This document shows, in pieces, positions 6,916 to 16,170 of a stretch of DNA of 64,000 bases. A program made the position numbers and the translations under genes. Each line of letters opens with the position of its first letter. The stretch's first letter is position 1. The stretch spans positions 62,001 through 126,000 of the forward strand of contig NZ_JABBXH010000002.1 in NCBI RefSeq assembly GCF_012932965.1. Direction: 5' to 3'. Source of the DNA: Thalassotalea algicola (GTDB taxonomy: Bacteria; Pseudomonadota; Gammaproteobacteria; Enterobacterales; Alteromonadaceae). A model generated the notes under the pieces. That model worked only from the letters and a program-made list of their open reading frames with translations, did not search any database and was not told the DNA's origin.

Positions 6916-7968
6916 ATGTCTAGCTCTATTAAAAACCGTTTACCATTTTTATTGATATTAGCATTGTTAGTCGCTTTAGTTGCTTATATTAACTGGCCAG
7001 CAGAACAGGTTCAGAAACAACGAAAAGCTAGGGTAGTCGCGGTTAAAGTAGCTAAGGTACAAAATGCTGACTTTAAAGATGTAATTGAAGCTCTTGGTAA
7101 TGCGAGAGCGAATGAGCAAGTGTTAATTACTTCAAAATACGCAGATCTTGTCGATGAAGTTTCATTTCATGATGGTGCACTAGTTCGTAAAGGCGATATT
7201 TTGGTTAAACTTAATAACCAAGAAGAAGCGGCAAAGGTTAAAGAGTTAGAAGCTAACTTAGCTGAATCGGTAGCACAGCTTAATCGCTACCAAGATTTAC
7301 TTAAAAATAAAGCGACGTCCAAATCTCAAGTAGACCAGCACGAAGCGCAAACTAAGGCGATCGCTGCACAGTTATTAAGCGCAAAAACAAAACTAAATGA
7401 ATTAACCATTACCGCACCGTTTGACGGAGTATTAGGTTTTCGTCAAATCAGCGTTGGTGCCTATATTAAGTCGGGTGATGTAATTACCTCACTCGACGAT
7501 TTAGGTATTGTTAAAGTTGACTTCTCAGTGCCTGAACGCTTTTATACGACGATCAAAATTGGCCAAGTGATAGAAGCAACTAATACTGCATACGTGAACA
7601 AAATATTTGCAGGAAAAGTGACGTCGATAGACCCTAGAATCGATAATGTCACAAGAATGGTAAAAATTAGAGCTGAAATTCCTAATCAAAATTATGAGCT
7701 TAGAGCGGGGATGTTGCTTAAAATCAAGGTAGAGCGCAGTATCGAGAAGGTGCTACAAATCCCAGAAAGCGCGATCATCCCTATTGAAGATAAACATTTT
7801 GTCTTTGTTATTGATGATAATAAAGCGTTGCGCAAACAAGTTATTGTTGGCAGACGAAAGCCTGGTATTGTTGAAGTTGTAGATGGCTTGATGGAAAGTG
7901 AATCGGTAGTCACTGAGGGGGCTTTAAAGCTTCGTGACGGCACTAATGTTAACGTGCTGGAGCAATAA
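6916..7968 (+). CDS. RND efflux periplasmic adaptor (membrane fusion protein)
   Basis: A 350-residue MexH-like adaptor. It has an N-terminal hydrophobic anchor (residues 8-26), a first lipoyl half around VLITSKYADLVDEVSFHDGALVRKGDILVKL, and a coiled-coil hairpin at about 107-155 (AKVKELEANLAESVAQLNRYQDLL). The second lipoyl half ITAPFDGVLGFRQISVGAYIKSGDVI follows, then a beta-barrel and a membrane-proximal domain. It would link the inner-membrane pump that starts 2 nt downstream to a TolC-type outer-membrane channel. No channel gene is nearby, so one must be supplied from elsewhere. Confidence 0.9.
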   Translation: MSSSIKNRLPFLLILALLVALVAYINWPAEQVQKQRKARVVAVKVAKVQNADFKDVIEALGNARANEQVLITSKYADLVDEVSFHDGALVRKGDILVKLNNQEEAAKVKELEANLAESVAQLNRYQDLLKNKATSKSQVDQHEAQTKAIAAQLLSAKTKLNELTITAPFDGVLGFRQISVGAYIKSGDVITSLDDLGIVKVDFSVPERFYTTIKIGQVIEATNTAYVNKIFAGKVTSIDPRIDNVTRMVKIRAEIPNQNYELRAGMLLKIKVERSIEKVLQIPESAIIPIEDKHFVFVIDDNKALRKQVIVGRRKPGIVEVVDGLMESESVVTEGALKLRDGTNVNVLEQ

Positions 7969-7970
7969 TT

Positions 7971-10900
7971 GTGATTCTATCGGATTTATCGGTAAAGCGC
8001 CCAGTCTTTGCCACTGTATTAAACTTGTTAATAGTCACCTTTGGTGTTGTCGCGTTTTTCTTGTTACCTCTTAGAGAATATCCTGATATTGATCCACCTG
8101 TTGTCAGTATTAATACGACATATCCTGGAGCCTCTGCTGCGATTATTGAAACTAAGATAACTCAGGTATTAGAAAACCGAATTAGTGGCGTCGAAGGGGT
8201 GAAAAATATTACTTCTAGCAGCCGAGTAGGACGCTCTAGTATTACGATTGAATTTGAATTAGATCGAAATATAGATGCCGCGACTAATGATGTCAGAGAT
8301 AGAATTTCACGTGCGCTAAGGCAATTACCAGAGCAAGCAGATCCGCCAGAGGTATTTAAAGCTAATAGCGATGAAAGTGTCATTGTATGGTTTGTTATGC
8401 AAAGTGAAACCATGACGACCCTTCAGCTTACTGACTATGCTGAACGCTATATTATCGATCGATTTGCGGTAGTTGATGGCGTTGCACAGGTCCAGGTAGG
8501 TGGTGGTCGCACTTACGCGATGAAAATATTTTTAGATCGTGTGGCTATGGCTGCGCGAGGTGTGACGGTTGATGATATCGAATCAACATTAAGAGCACAA
8601 AACATTGAATTACCTGCTGGTGAAATAGAATCTATTGATCGAGACTTTTCAATACGTGTCGAACGAAGTTACCGTTCAGAAAGTGACTTTGCACGTATGG
8701 TTGTGGCTAAAGGTGCTGATGGTGAATTGGTTCGTTTAGCTGATATTGCAAAAGTTGAAGTTGCTGCTGAAGATGACGAAAACATGTTTCGTGGTAACGG
8801 TAAAAATATGGTTGGACTGGGCATAATAAAACAGTCTAAGGCCAACACACTTGACGTAGTCAAAGCTGCTCGCAAAGAAATGGCTAAAATTCGAGATTCA
8901 TTACCTGTTGGTACCACTATTACCAATAGTTATGATTCATCGGTGTTTATACAAGGCTCAATTGATGAAGTATATAACACCTTGTTCATTGCCATGATGA
9001 TGGTAATAACAGTTATCTTCTTGTTTTTAGGTAATATTAGAGCAACGTTAATACCCGCAGTAACAGTGCCCGTAGCACTAATTGGTTCAATGATGGTGCT
9101 TTCAGCGTTAGGCTTTTCAATAAATTTATTGACCTTATTAGCGCTAGTATTGGCTATAGGTTTGGTGGTAGATGACGCCATCGTCGTCCTTGAAAATATT
9201 TATCGTCGAATTGAACAAGGTCAACCTCCTTTATTGGCTGCTTTTGAAGGTGGAAGAGAAGTGGCATTTGCAGTTGTCGCAACAACATTAGTGTTAGTCG
9301 CGGTTTTTGTTCCTTTGATATTTTTATCGGGCAATATGGGACGGCTTTTTACTGAGTTCGCTTTAGCAATTGCTGCGGCAGTTGTATTTTCTAGTATTAC
9401 CGCATTATCTTTGACACCTATGCTTTGTTCAAAAATGCTTAAACACCGTGAACGAAGTTCGTCTTTTGGTCAAATGTTAGACAAAGGTTTTGCACGTTTA
9501 GAGCAGGCGTATGCCAATTCTTTAAAGGGTACTATTAAACAACCAGCATTATTAGTGATGATAATTATGCTGTCGCTCTATGCGGTTTATAGTTTGTTTT
9601 TGTTATTGCCAAATGAATACACTCCTAAGGAAGATAGAGGTGATATTTTTATTCTGATGCGTGGCGCTGAAGGTGCAAGTTATGAAAACAACGTTAAGAA
9701 TATGCAGAAAATTGAAGATAAGTTAATGGCTTATCAAGACAAGGGTGAGTTGGATCGGGTTATTGTGCGTGTACCTGGTTTTGGCGGTGCCGGCGGAATT
9801 GCAATTGTAGGTTTGCCCAAGTGGGGCGAAAGAGCGTTCTCGACATTTGAGTTTGCAGCTAATATAAACCAAGAATTATCTTCGATAACAGATGTCAGGG
9901 CATTTGCTATTTTAAGACAAGGTCTGGGGGGCGGACGTGGTGGGAACCAGCCCGTTCAATTTGTGATTCAAGGCAATACCTATGAAGAATTAGCAAAATG
10001 GCGAGATATATTATTAGCTGAGGCTCAGAAAAACCCCAAGCTGAGTGGGGTTCAAAGTGATTATAAGGAAACGTTTCCACAACTAATCGTCGAAATTGAT
10101 CATAATCGAGCTTACGATTTGGGTGTACCAATAGGTGATGTTGGTAAAACTTTAGAGACCATGTTGGGACAACGAAAAGTGACTAATTTTGTTGAACGTG
10201 GGGAAGAGTATGATGTGATTATTGAAGGTAATGAAGCGGACTTTAGTAGTCCAAGTGATATCGACAATATCTATGTGCGCTCTCGTGAATCTGGCCAATT
10301 AATCCCGTTGTCGAATTTAATTACTATTACCGAAAATGCGACATCGTCTCAGTTAAATCGTTATAACCGGCTAAGAAGCGTAACGATAACTGCAAACTTA
10401 AGCGATGGTTATTTGCTTGGCGATGCTCTTGAATTTTTGAATGATGTAGTGAAAGAGCATTTACCAGATGAAGCTCAAGTTGACTATAAAGGCCAATCGC
10501 TATTGCTAAAAGAGTCAGGCGCGTCTGTACTATTTATTTTTGGCTTGGCCTTATTGATAACGTATTTTGTTTTATCTGCGCAATTTGAAAGTTTTGTTCA
10601 TCCATTCGTTATATTGTTAACTGTACCGTTGGCATTAGTTGGTGCTTTAACTGGCTTAGAATATATGGGGATGAGCCTAAATATTTATAGCCAAATTGGT
10701 ATTGTTATGTTAATCGGTTTAGCGGCCAAAAATGGTATCTTAATTGTCGAGTTTGCCAACCAACTTAGAGATCAAGGTGAAGAGTTTGAGCAAGCCTTAA
10801 TTCATGCCGCGCAGCAACGATTGCGTCCTATCATCATGACGACATTCACCACAGTTATGAGTGCTGTACCTTTAGTTTTAGCGTCTGGCCCCGGGCACGA

Positions 10901-11057
10901 AAGTCGGATGGTTATTGGTGTAGTAATCTTTGCAGGGGTATCTCTAGCGAGTGTATTTACCTTATTTGTTGTGCCAGCAGCGTATTATTGGTTGTGTCGA
11001 CATACTGGTTCACCACAAGCGATTGCACAAAAATTGGAAAAACTACAACGAAAATAA
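7971..11057 (+). CDS. RND multidrug efflux permease, HAE1 family (MexI-like)
   Basis: A 1028-residue proton-driven inner-membrane pump. The N-terminus SVKRPVFATVLNLLIVTFGVVAFFLLPLREYPDIDPP is typical of HAE1 transporters. The TM4 proton-relay aspartates are in GLVVDDAIVVLENIYRR, and the second-half signature IGLAAKNGILIVEFANQLR is present. Two large periplasmic loops flank the TM blocks. The start is GTG, 2 nt after the adaptor stop, with GGAG inside the end of that gene. Substrates cannot be read from sequence; drugs, dyes, detergents or signalling molecules are typical of the MexHI group. Confidence 0.93.
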   Translation: MILSDLSVKRPVFATVLNLLIVTFGVVAFFLLPLREYPDIDPPVVSINTTYPGASAAIIETKITQVLENRISGVEGVKNITSSSRVGRSSITIEFELDRNIDAATNDVRDRISRALRQLPEQADPPEVFKANSDESVIVWFVMQSETMTTLQLTDYAERYIIDRFAVVDGVAQVQVGGGRTYAMKIFLDRVAMAARGVTVDDIESTLRAQNIELPAGEIESIDRDFSIRVERSYRSESDFARMVVAKGADGELVRLADIAKVEVAAEDDENMFRGNGKNMVGLGIIKQSKANTLDVVKAARKEMAKIRDSLPVGTTITNSYDSSVFIQGSIDEVYNTLFIAMMMVITVIFLFLGNIRATLIPAVTVPVALIGSMMVLSALGFSINLLTLLALVLAIGLVVDDAIVVLENIYRRIEQGQPPLLAAFEGGREVAFAVVATTLVLVAVFVPLIFLSGNMGRLFTEFALAIAAAVVFSSITALSLTPMLCSKMLKHRERSSSFGQMLDKGFARLEQAYANSLKGTIKQPALLVMIIMLSLYAVYSLFLLLPNEYTPKEDRGDIFILMRGAEGASYENNVKNMQKIEDKLMAYQDKGELDRVIVRVPGFGGAGGIAIVGLPKWGERAFSTFEFAANINQELSSITDVRAFAILRQGLGGGRGGNQPVQFVIQGNTYEELAKWRDILLAEAQKNPKLSGVQSDYKETFPQLIVEIDHNRAYDLGVPIGDVGKTLETMLGQRKVTNFVERGEEYDVIIEGNEADFSSPSDIDNIYVRSRESGQLIPLSNLITITENATSSQLNRYNRLRSVTITANLSDGYLLGDALEFLNDVVKEHLPDEAQVDYKGQSLLLKESGASVLFIFGLALLITYFVLSAQFESFVHPFVILLTVPLALVGALTGLEYMGMSLNIYSQIGIVMLIGLAAKNGILIVEFANQLRDQGEEFEQALIHAAQQRLRPIIMTTFTTVMSAVPLVLASGPGHESRMVIGVVIFAGVSLASVFTLFVVPAAYYWLCRHTGSPQAIAQKLEKLQRK

Positions 11058-11074
11058 TAGGTTAAATTAATGCT

Positions 11075-11104
11075 AAAAAGGCTAGCTATTCAGCTTGCCT
11101 TTTT
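11075..11104. terminator. Rho-independent terminator after the RND operon
   Basis: AAAAAGGC pairs with GCCTTTTT around an inner AGCT/AGCT stem, giving an A-rich and U-rich hairpin 18 nt after the permease stop. Confidence 0.75.
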
Positions 11105-11227
11105 AGGTTGCGAAAGAAAATTTCTTGGCTAGAATGATAGGGCGTATTGTTCGAGTGTTAGTATCTTTTTAATTTAACAATGCGTTAATGTTTCTCATTT
11201 TTCTACCCTGTTTTAATAAGGATTTTC

Positions 11228-12067
11228 GTGAAAAAGGTATTTCTTTTCTTCAATTGTTTACTGCTTTCCTTTTCAGTGTTCGCCAAGGTGCAACAGCCTG
11301 CAAAGGAACAATTATTAACGAGTTATTTTGAGATGATAGGTGTCAATCAGCTGCTAACTTCTGTACCAGCACAAGTTGAATCTATGTATCAAGATACGAT
11401 TGCCGAGCAAGGGAAAGATGCCCCTGATAGTAAAATTCTTGCCGCATTAGTAAATGCGTGGAAACAACAGAATATTAAGAGCAATATTATTGCGTCAGTT
11501 GCTAACCGATTAGAGCATGCTCAGCTGCAGCAGTTAGTAAGTTGGCAAACTGGTGAACTTGCAGTTCAATTAAAAGCACAAGATGCGTTAGCTGAAAAAG
11601 ATGATTTTGCGAACGAATTTTTTGCTTTTGCTCAGCAACTACCTCAAAGCTTACCGTCAAAAGAAAAAATGGCATTAATTAATCAGCTGATCGACTCTAA
11701 ACAAATGATTGATTCTATGGTTGATTTAACGATTTCGGTAAGTGAACCAGTAATGATCGCATTATTGGCTTCGCCTTCGGCCAAGGAAGATGGTTTTAAC
11801 TCGCAAGCCGTAAACGAACAGTTGCGAGAGCTTAGAGTATTGTTAGAAGAAGACTTATCTCAACAGATAGCATTGTTATCTTATTATTTATACCGTGATT
11901 TTTCTCTTGAAGATTTACAAGCTTATGTAGACTTTTACCAGTCAGATTTAGGCCAATTAGAATTAACTATTTTGTCTAACGCGCTTCACCAATCTATAGC
12001 GTTATGGCAAGCCAACTATCACAGTGAAAAATTAACGACTATGCCGCCTTTAGCTGCGCTCAATTAA
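11228..12067 (+). CDS. Exported DUF2059-like protein
   Basis: A 279-residue protein with a signal peptide (VFLFFNCLLLSFSVFA) and an almost all-helical mature part. The C-terminal block YYLYRDFSLEDLQAYVDFYQSDLGQ resembles the DUF2059 signature (FY.S..G after a conserved helix), and a related segment near residues 20-40 suggests two repeats. The start is GTG with AAGG upstream. It stands alone between two terminators; the function of the family is unknown to me. Confidence 0.6.
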   Translation: MKKVFLFFNCLLLSFSVFAKVQQPAKEQLLTSYFEMIGVNQLLTSVPAQVESMYQDTIAEQGKDAPDSKILAALVNAWKQQNIKSNIIASVANRLEHAQLQQLVSWQTGELAVQLKAQDALAEKDDFANEFFAFAQQLPQSLPSKEKMALINQLIDSKQMIDSMVDLTISVSEPVMIALLASPSAKEDGFNSQAVNEQLRELRVLLEEDLSQQIALLSYYLYRDFSLEDLQAYVDFYQSDLGQLELTILSNALHQSIALWQANYHSEKLTTMPPLAALN

Positions 12068-12095
12068 TTAAGTTTTCCTAACGTTACAATACATA

Positions 12096-12134
12096 GAGCC
12101 GCTAGTAGAATTATTCCACTAGCGGCTTTTATTT
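12096..12134. terminator. Terminator between the DUF2059-like gene and convergent pheA
   Basis: Stem AGCCGCTAGT (12097-12106), 11-nt loop, stem ACTAGCGGCT (12118-12127), then TTTATTT. It serves the plus-strand gene and possibly pheA, whose stop is just beyond. Confidence 0.8.
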
Positions 12135-12139
12135 AGTTA

Positions 12140-13321
12140 CTAAATTTCGCTACTAGGTACGCTTGTCGGACTAATATGTTCAATAGGGTAACAGCCGAGT
12201 ACTTTGATAAACTTAGTTAACTCGGTTAACTCTGCGATTGCTTCTTGCATTGCCATAGTTTTATAGTTTGCTTCAACATCAATATAGAACATCTCTTCCC
12301 AAGGTCGGCCTTGAATTGGACGAGACTCAAGCTTACACATATTAATACCTTTATCCTTAAGTATTAATAAACATTCAACCAAAGCACCTGGTTTTTGGCC
12401 GGTTGCTAGAATAAATGTCGTTTTCGCTGGGATTTGTTCAGCAACATCGATTGGCTTACGAGCAACTAAGATAAAGCGGCTATGGTTTTCGTCTTGGTTA
12501 GCAATCGACTTTTCAAGTGCATGTAATTGATATAAATGACCACCTTCTTCACTGCCAATCACTGCAACAGTTTCATCTTGTAGTTCAAATACTTTAGCCA
12601 TAGCATCAGCAGTACTATCGCAATACTCAATGCGCATATCGTGTTGTTTATCTAGGAAGTTACTGCATTGAGTGAACGGTTGCCCGTGAGCATAAATGGT
12701 TTGAATATTTTCTAATCGCGTATTTACTGCTGTTAGCAGGCAGTGCTCAATTGGCTGCGTAATTTCACCGACAATTGCTAGGTTAGTGTGTTGAAGTAGA
12801 TCGTAAACTTCATTAATACTGCCTGAGCTTGTATTTTCGATAGGCAACATACCGTAATCAACATGGCCTGCTTCAACCAATTGCATGATTTCAGCAAAAC
12901 TCTGACAGCCTGACTCAATAATGTTTTCGGCACGACGAGAAAAGTATCTATGACTAGCTAGATAACTATATGAGCCCTTATTTCCTAAGAATGCAACGCT
13001 TACCATTGGCATTTGTATGTTTGGATTGGTCAGTGTTTGTAAAAAGGCCTGCTGGTTTAATACTGAGTCTTCAATAATGGTTTGAAATACGCTAGTAACA
13101 TAATGGGCATCTAAGCCTAGTTTTTTGCCATTGTTGATTAATCTAATGAGTAGTTCTTGTTCACGTTGTTGATCTCGAACTGGACGAACCTGATGTGCCT
13201 TACTTTTGGCTACATTAAGGGTTAACGCTCGACGTTTAGCAAATAATTCTAGCAACTGTTGGTCAGTATCGGTGATTTGCTCTCTTATTACATTAAGATC
13301 TAGTTCTTGCTCCACGTTCAT
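12140..13321 (-). CDS. pheA: Bifunctional chorismate mutase / prephenate dehydratase
   Basis: Converts chorismate to phenylpyruvate for phenylalanine synthesis. The 393-residue product (E. coli PheA 386) has an AroQ mutase domain at about 8-95 and a prephenate dehydratase domain with FLGNKGSYSYLA, YGMLPIENTSSGSINEVYD and the TRF-like ENHSRFILVAR. The regulatory ACT domain shows both Phe-binding motifs, GALV (in KPGALVECLL) and ESRP. It is preceded by pheL and an attenuator. The ATG at 13321 has AGAGG only 1-2 nt away and overlaps (ATGA) the stop of a six-codon ORF at 13318-13338. A GTG two codons later would have better ribosome-site spacing. Confidence 0.95.
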   Translation of the reverse strand: MNVEQELDLNVIREQITDTDQQLLELFAKRRALTLNVAKSKAHQVRPVRDQQREQELLIRLINNGKKLGLDAHYVTSVFQTIIEDSVLNQQAFLQTLTNPNIQMPMVSVAFLGNKGSYSYLASHRYFSRRAENIIESGCQSFAEIMQLVEAGHVDYGMLPIENTSSGSINEVYDLLQHTNLAIVGEITQPIEHCLLTAVNTRLENIQTIYAHGQPFTQCSNFLDKQHDMRIEYCDSTADAMAKVFELQDETVAVIGSEEGGHLYQLHALEKSIANQDENHSRFILVARKPIDVAEQIPAKTTFILATGQKPGALVECLLILKDKGINMCKLESRPIQGRPWEEMFYIDVEANYKTMAMQEAIAELTELTKFIKVLGCYPIEHISPTSVPSSEI

Positions 13322-13338
13322 TCCTCTGTCGTACTCAT
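13318..13338 (-). CDS. Six-codon ORF overlapping the pheA start
   Basis: ATG at 13338 reads MSTTEE and ends in TGA at 13320-13318, sharing ATGA with the pheA ATG (13321-13319). It lies after the attenuator terminator, so it is present only in read-through transcripts. It could couple pheA initiation to a short upstream translation event. It may also be chance, because no good ribosome site precedes it except the AGGAGG inside the terminator stem. Confidence 0.25.
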   Translation of the reverse strand: MSTTEE

Positions 13339-13348
13339 TAATTCAGGT

Positions 13349-13380
13349 AAAAAAAAACCTCCTGTTTAGGAGGTTTTTTG
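13349..13380 (-). terminator. pheA attenuator terminator
   Basis: On the minus strand AAAAAACCTCCT pairs with AGGAGGTTTTTT around AAAC, followed by more T. This is a strong intrinsic terminator lying between pheL and pheA, as expected for attenuation. A preceding hairpin CCTCAGC-AA-GCTGAGG (13409-13424) overlaps the pheL stop and serves as the 1:2 pause stem. Its GAGG can alternatively pair with the CCTC of the terminator's left arm. Confidence 0.85.
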
Positions 13381-13410
13381 CTCGGTAAATTTTGCCACAA
13401 AAAACGCCCC

Positions 13411-13467
13411 TCAGCTTGCTGAGGTAAAAAAGAAAATAAAGAGAAATGCTGCGTTTTTTATGTTCAT
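13411..13467 (-). CDS. pheL: pheA operon leader peptide
   Basis: The 18-codon ORF reads MNIKNAAFLFIFFFTSAS and then TGA, with five Phe codons in seven positions. It is comparable to E. coli PheL, a similarly Phe-rich 15-mer. Stalling on Phe codons when Phe-tRNA is scarce would expose the antiterminator and let transcription enter pheA. The pause hairpin overlaps its stop codon and the terminator lies 31 nt further on. A possible promoter is TTGAAC, 17 nt, TACAGT on the minus strand, but it would start transcription very close to the ATG; the TATACA just upstream is another -10 candidate. Confidence 0.85.
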   Translation of the reverse strand: MNIKNAAFLFIFFFTSAS

Positions 13468-13505
13468 CGCTTTACTGTATCGACTGTATAACTAGAGTTC
13501 AAGCA

Positions 13506-15872
13506 CTAATAACTTAAAAGCGTTAATTTATATTTGGTTTTACCAGGTAAAAATGGGCTAGGGTTGCCATTTACCCAGTCATTGTGCCCTTTACCAAAGT
13601 ATGGGCTCCAAGGGTGCCCCGCTTGACTGGTTGGCATATGAAAAATACCAGACTCTTCATGTCCAGGCGACACAATCATACGTTCTGATGCGCCAAAACC
13701 ACCTCCATCAACACGTGGCATAAAACCATCACCAGCTAATGGTTCCGCTGGCATATTTAAGTATTTACCAAAAATTGGTATCGCACTACTAAGGGGATGA
13801 TTGATTGCTGCGGCATTTTCTTGTCCCCAAGTTGCTTTAGCTAAAGGCTGATCTTGAGTCATGTCTTCAAGTACCGTATCGAGTGCATCGTTGAACAGTG
13901 TTAGCCAAGTGTTTTCTTGAGTTAAAAAACCTTCCGGTTGCATTTCAACTAACTTCCAAAGAGATACTTCTAGTGGGTTACGCACTGTTTTGAATGAGAA
14001 ATTTGCATCATAGTTTGTTAAATATGAATCTAATTGAGAAAAAACTCGACGTTTGACCTCTGTTTTGAAGTTCTTAACAATACGATAACCTACAGATTCA
14101 ACGTTTGCAGATAATGTATCCTTAGTTAGGTATTGTTTCGCTTCTTGCCACAGTGGTTTTTGAGACAACATTTGCTCCGTTAGCACTTTTTCTTGGACTA
14201 ATTTCTGCCAGCGTTTTAAATAAATAGCTTCGGTATCTAAGGCAATGGCTAGCAGGTCTTTTTCAGAAAATTGCTCTTTTTCAAATAGACGTTGCTTAAT
14301 TTGTTGGCCCCTAGCACCTAGTGCATAGCCGCCGTTACCAATTTTTTTATACATCTCACCACCGACAATACGTGAGTTTGCGGTCCATAATCTACCGTCA
14401 GCAGGTGATTTTACGTTTGGATACTCATCAGGTGTTAAATATCCGTCCCACCCAAATTCACCTGTTGACCAATCTTTAGGTAATTCGTCAATTTCGCCAC
14501 GTTTACGAGGAATGGGTCCCATAATTGTCCACCCAATATCGCCATGAATATCTGCAACCATCATATTTTGAGCAGGAATGCCGGATTGGGCTGCAATATT
14601 AAATGCTTGGTCAACATTTGTTGCAGACTCTAATTGTACATGAGCTAAATTGACGGCATTGATATCGTGAGCAACCCAGCGATAGGCTAGCAGTTTTCCG
14701 TCTGAATTCTCACCAATAACGGGGCCCCAAATGGTATCTTGTGTTTGAATTTCAATCGACTCTTGATCTTTTATTGCGATCATTTGGCTATGAGACGTAA
14801 AGTTTTTAAAGCCATCAGGTGTTAAATATTGGCTTTTATCTTCATTTGTTTCTAATACGATGACATCGCTCCAGTCACCGTAACTGTTGGTAAATCCCCA
14901 GGCAATGCTGCCATTACTGCCGACTACTACATTAGGCGTACCGGGTAATGTTGCACCTGTGATCTTTACTGTTTTATCGTTGCTGCTGTAAATCAAGCTT
15001 GCTCGGTACCAAGTATTAGGTACTCTAATTCCCAAATGCATGTCGTTTGCGACAATTGCACTACCAGTTGTTGATAGTTTTCCTGAAACTGACCAGTTAT
15101 TTGAACCGACAAATTTTGGTTCCCGTTTTGAAATGCTTACTGTGCGCCCGTCGCTAGTTATTGTCTTTGGAAAGTTCGCTGGCATTGGTGATTGTGAAAA
15201 TTGACTGCCGTCAATTGCTGCATCCCACTTACTACCTTTGGGTGTTAAAAAGGCAAATAAGTCAGCAGGTAATGCTTTTCTCATTATATCTAGGCTAAGT
15301 TCTCGTTCGCCTGCTGAATACTGTAAATCGAGGTACATGCTAAATACCGACAGTACAGTATCTTCCTCCTGCCAAAGCACAGGGGTTTGTTGAAGCAATA
15401 AGTATTCAAAAGGGTTAGCTCCTAGACGCTCTAGTCCTTGATTTACGCCTCTGGTGTATGCTTTTAGTAGTTCAAGTTCATGATTACCTAAGCTATTAAC
15501 AATGGTTCTTGCGCGCTCTCTGAAACGATGAACTCTAATTTTTTTATCATAATCAAGTGCCATTTCGCCAAATAAACTAGACAACTCTCCTGCTGAATTG
15601 CGGCGAAGTAGATCCATTTGAAAAAAGCGCTCTTGCGAATGGACGAAGCCTAACGCCATAGCAGCATCATTTCTGTTTTCTGCTTTTATAGTTGCGATAC
15701 CGAATTCGTCACGCTCGATATTGACTGTTGCATTTAGACCAAAGAGGGTGGCTTTACCTTCTAGTTGAGGTAGCGCGCTGTCTACTCGACTGTATAGCCA
15801 AGCGGCGCCAGTAGCCAAAAAAAACAATAATATTAGTGTAAGAGCAATTGCGAAGGGTTTGATATTTTTCAT
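13506..15872 (-). CDS. Penicillin acylase family protein (S45; possible acyl-homoserine-lactone acylase)
   Basis: A 788-residue Ntn-hydrolase precursor with an N-terminal membrane/signal segment (residues 7-25). The alpha-chain part contains GFVHSQERFFQMDLLRRNSAGELSSLFG. The autocatalytic nucleophile is Ser257 in VGSNNWSV, and the beta chain contains NDMHLG, GTPNVVVGSNGSIAWGFTNSYGDWSD and the C-terminal GQSGHPWSPYF-like block (SQAGHPWSPYF). The family hydrolyses amide-linked acyl groups, including penicillins and AHL signals (PvdQ, QuiP); the substrate here cannot be told. It ends 38 nt before the pheL start on the same strand, so pheA is the next gene downstream. Confidence 0.9.
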   Translation of the reverse strand: MKNIKPFAIALTLILLFFLATGAAWLYSRVDSALPQLEGKATLFGLNATVNIERDEFGIATIKAENRNDAAMALGFVHSQERFFQMDLLRRNSAGELSSLFGEMALDYDKKIRVHRFRERARTIVNSLGNHELELLKAYTRGVNQGLERLGANPFEYLLLQQTPVLWQEEDTVLSVFSMYLDLQYSAGERELSLDIMRKALPADLFAFLTPKGSKWDAAIDGSQFSQSPMPANFPKTITSDGRTVSISKREPKFVGSNNWSVSGKLSTTGSAIVANDMHLGIRVPNTWYRASLIYSSNDKTVKITGATLPGTPNVVVGSNGSIAWGFTNSYGDWSDVIVLETNEDKSQYLTPDGFKNFTSHSQMIAIKDQESIEIQTQDTIWGPVIGENSDGKLLAYRWVAHDINAVNLAHVQLESATNVDQAFNIAAQSGIPAQNMMVADIHGDIGWTIMGPIPRKRGEIDELPKDWSTGEFGWDGYLTPDEYPNVKSPADGRLWTANSRIVGGEMYKKIGNGGYALGARGQQIKQRLFEKEQFSEKDLLAIALDTEAIYLKRWQKLVQEKVLTEQMLSQKPLWQEAKQYLTKDTLSANVESVGYRIVKNFKTEVKRRVFSQLDSYLTNYDANFSFKTVRNPLEVSLWKLVEMQPEGFLTQENTWLTLFNDALDTVLEDMTQDQPLAKATWGQENAAAINHPLSSAIPIFGKYLNMPAEPLAGDGFMPRVDGGGFGASERMIVSPGHEESGIFHMPTSQAGHPWSPYFGKGHNDWVNGNPSPFLPGKTKYKLTLLSY

Positions 15873-16170
15873 TATTATTTAACAGACAGATAGCAATTTA
15901 GTTAGCTTACTTAGTGTTTGTAGTTTATGCACTATAAATTTAAAAAGGGGCTAGATGAAAAGGTTAAGTAGATGTTTTTTATTTAGAAAAAAGATATACG
16001 ATTTTTTTGGTAGAAGATTTGTAAATAGGATGTAATAATGTCCGCCCTCAGCGCCCAGCTGTGCTTCTAGGAAGACGATGTCTGTAGGTTGGAATGGATT
16101 TCTAATAGCCCTTAGCTATTTACGAACAACCCTAATGTACTAAGATAAAAATAATAATGACGGAGTTTAC
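15873..16170. other. Intergenic region without visible gene
   Basis: This 298-bp divergent spacer between the acylase and the small unknown gene contains no convincing ORF. The GC-richer patch near 16041-16080 (CCGCCCTCAGCGCCCAGC) differs from its surroundings but forms no clear hairpin. GGAG lies just before the 16171 start. No promoter can be placed with confidence. Confidence 0.4.

Noticed and set aside
11058-11227. Missing outer-membrane channel gene after the RND pair
   Set aside because: No TolC-like ORF exists here; only a terminator and spacer. Many two-gene RND systems use a channel encoded elsewhere, so this is not evidence of loss.
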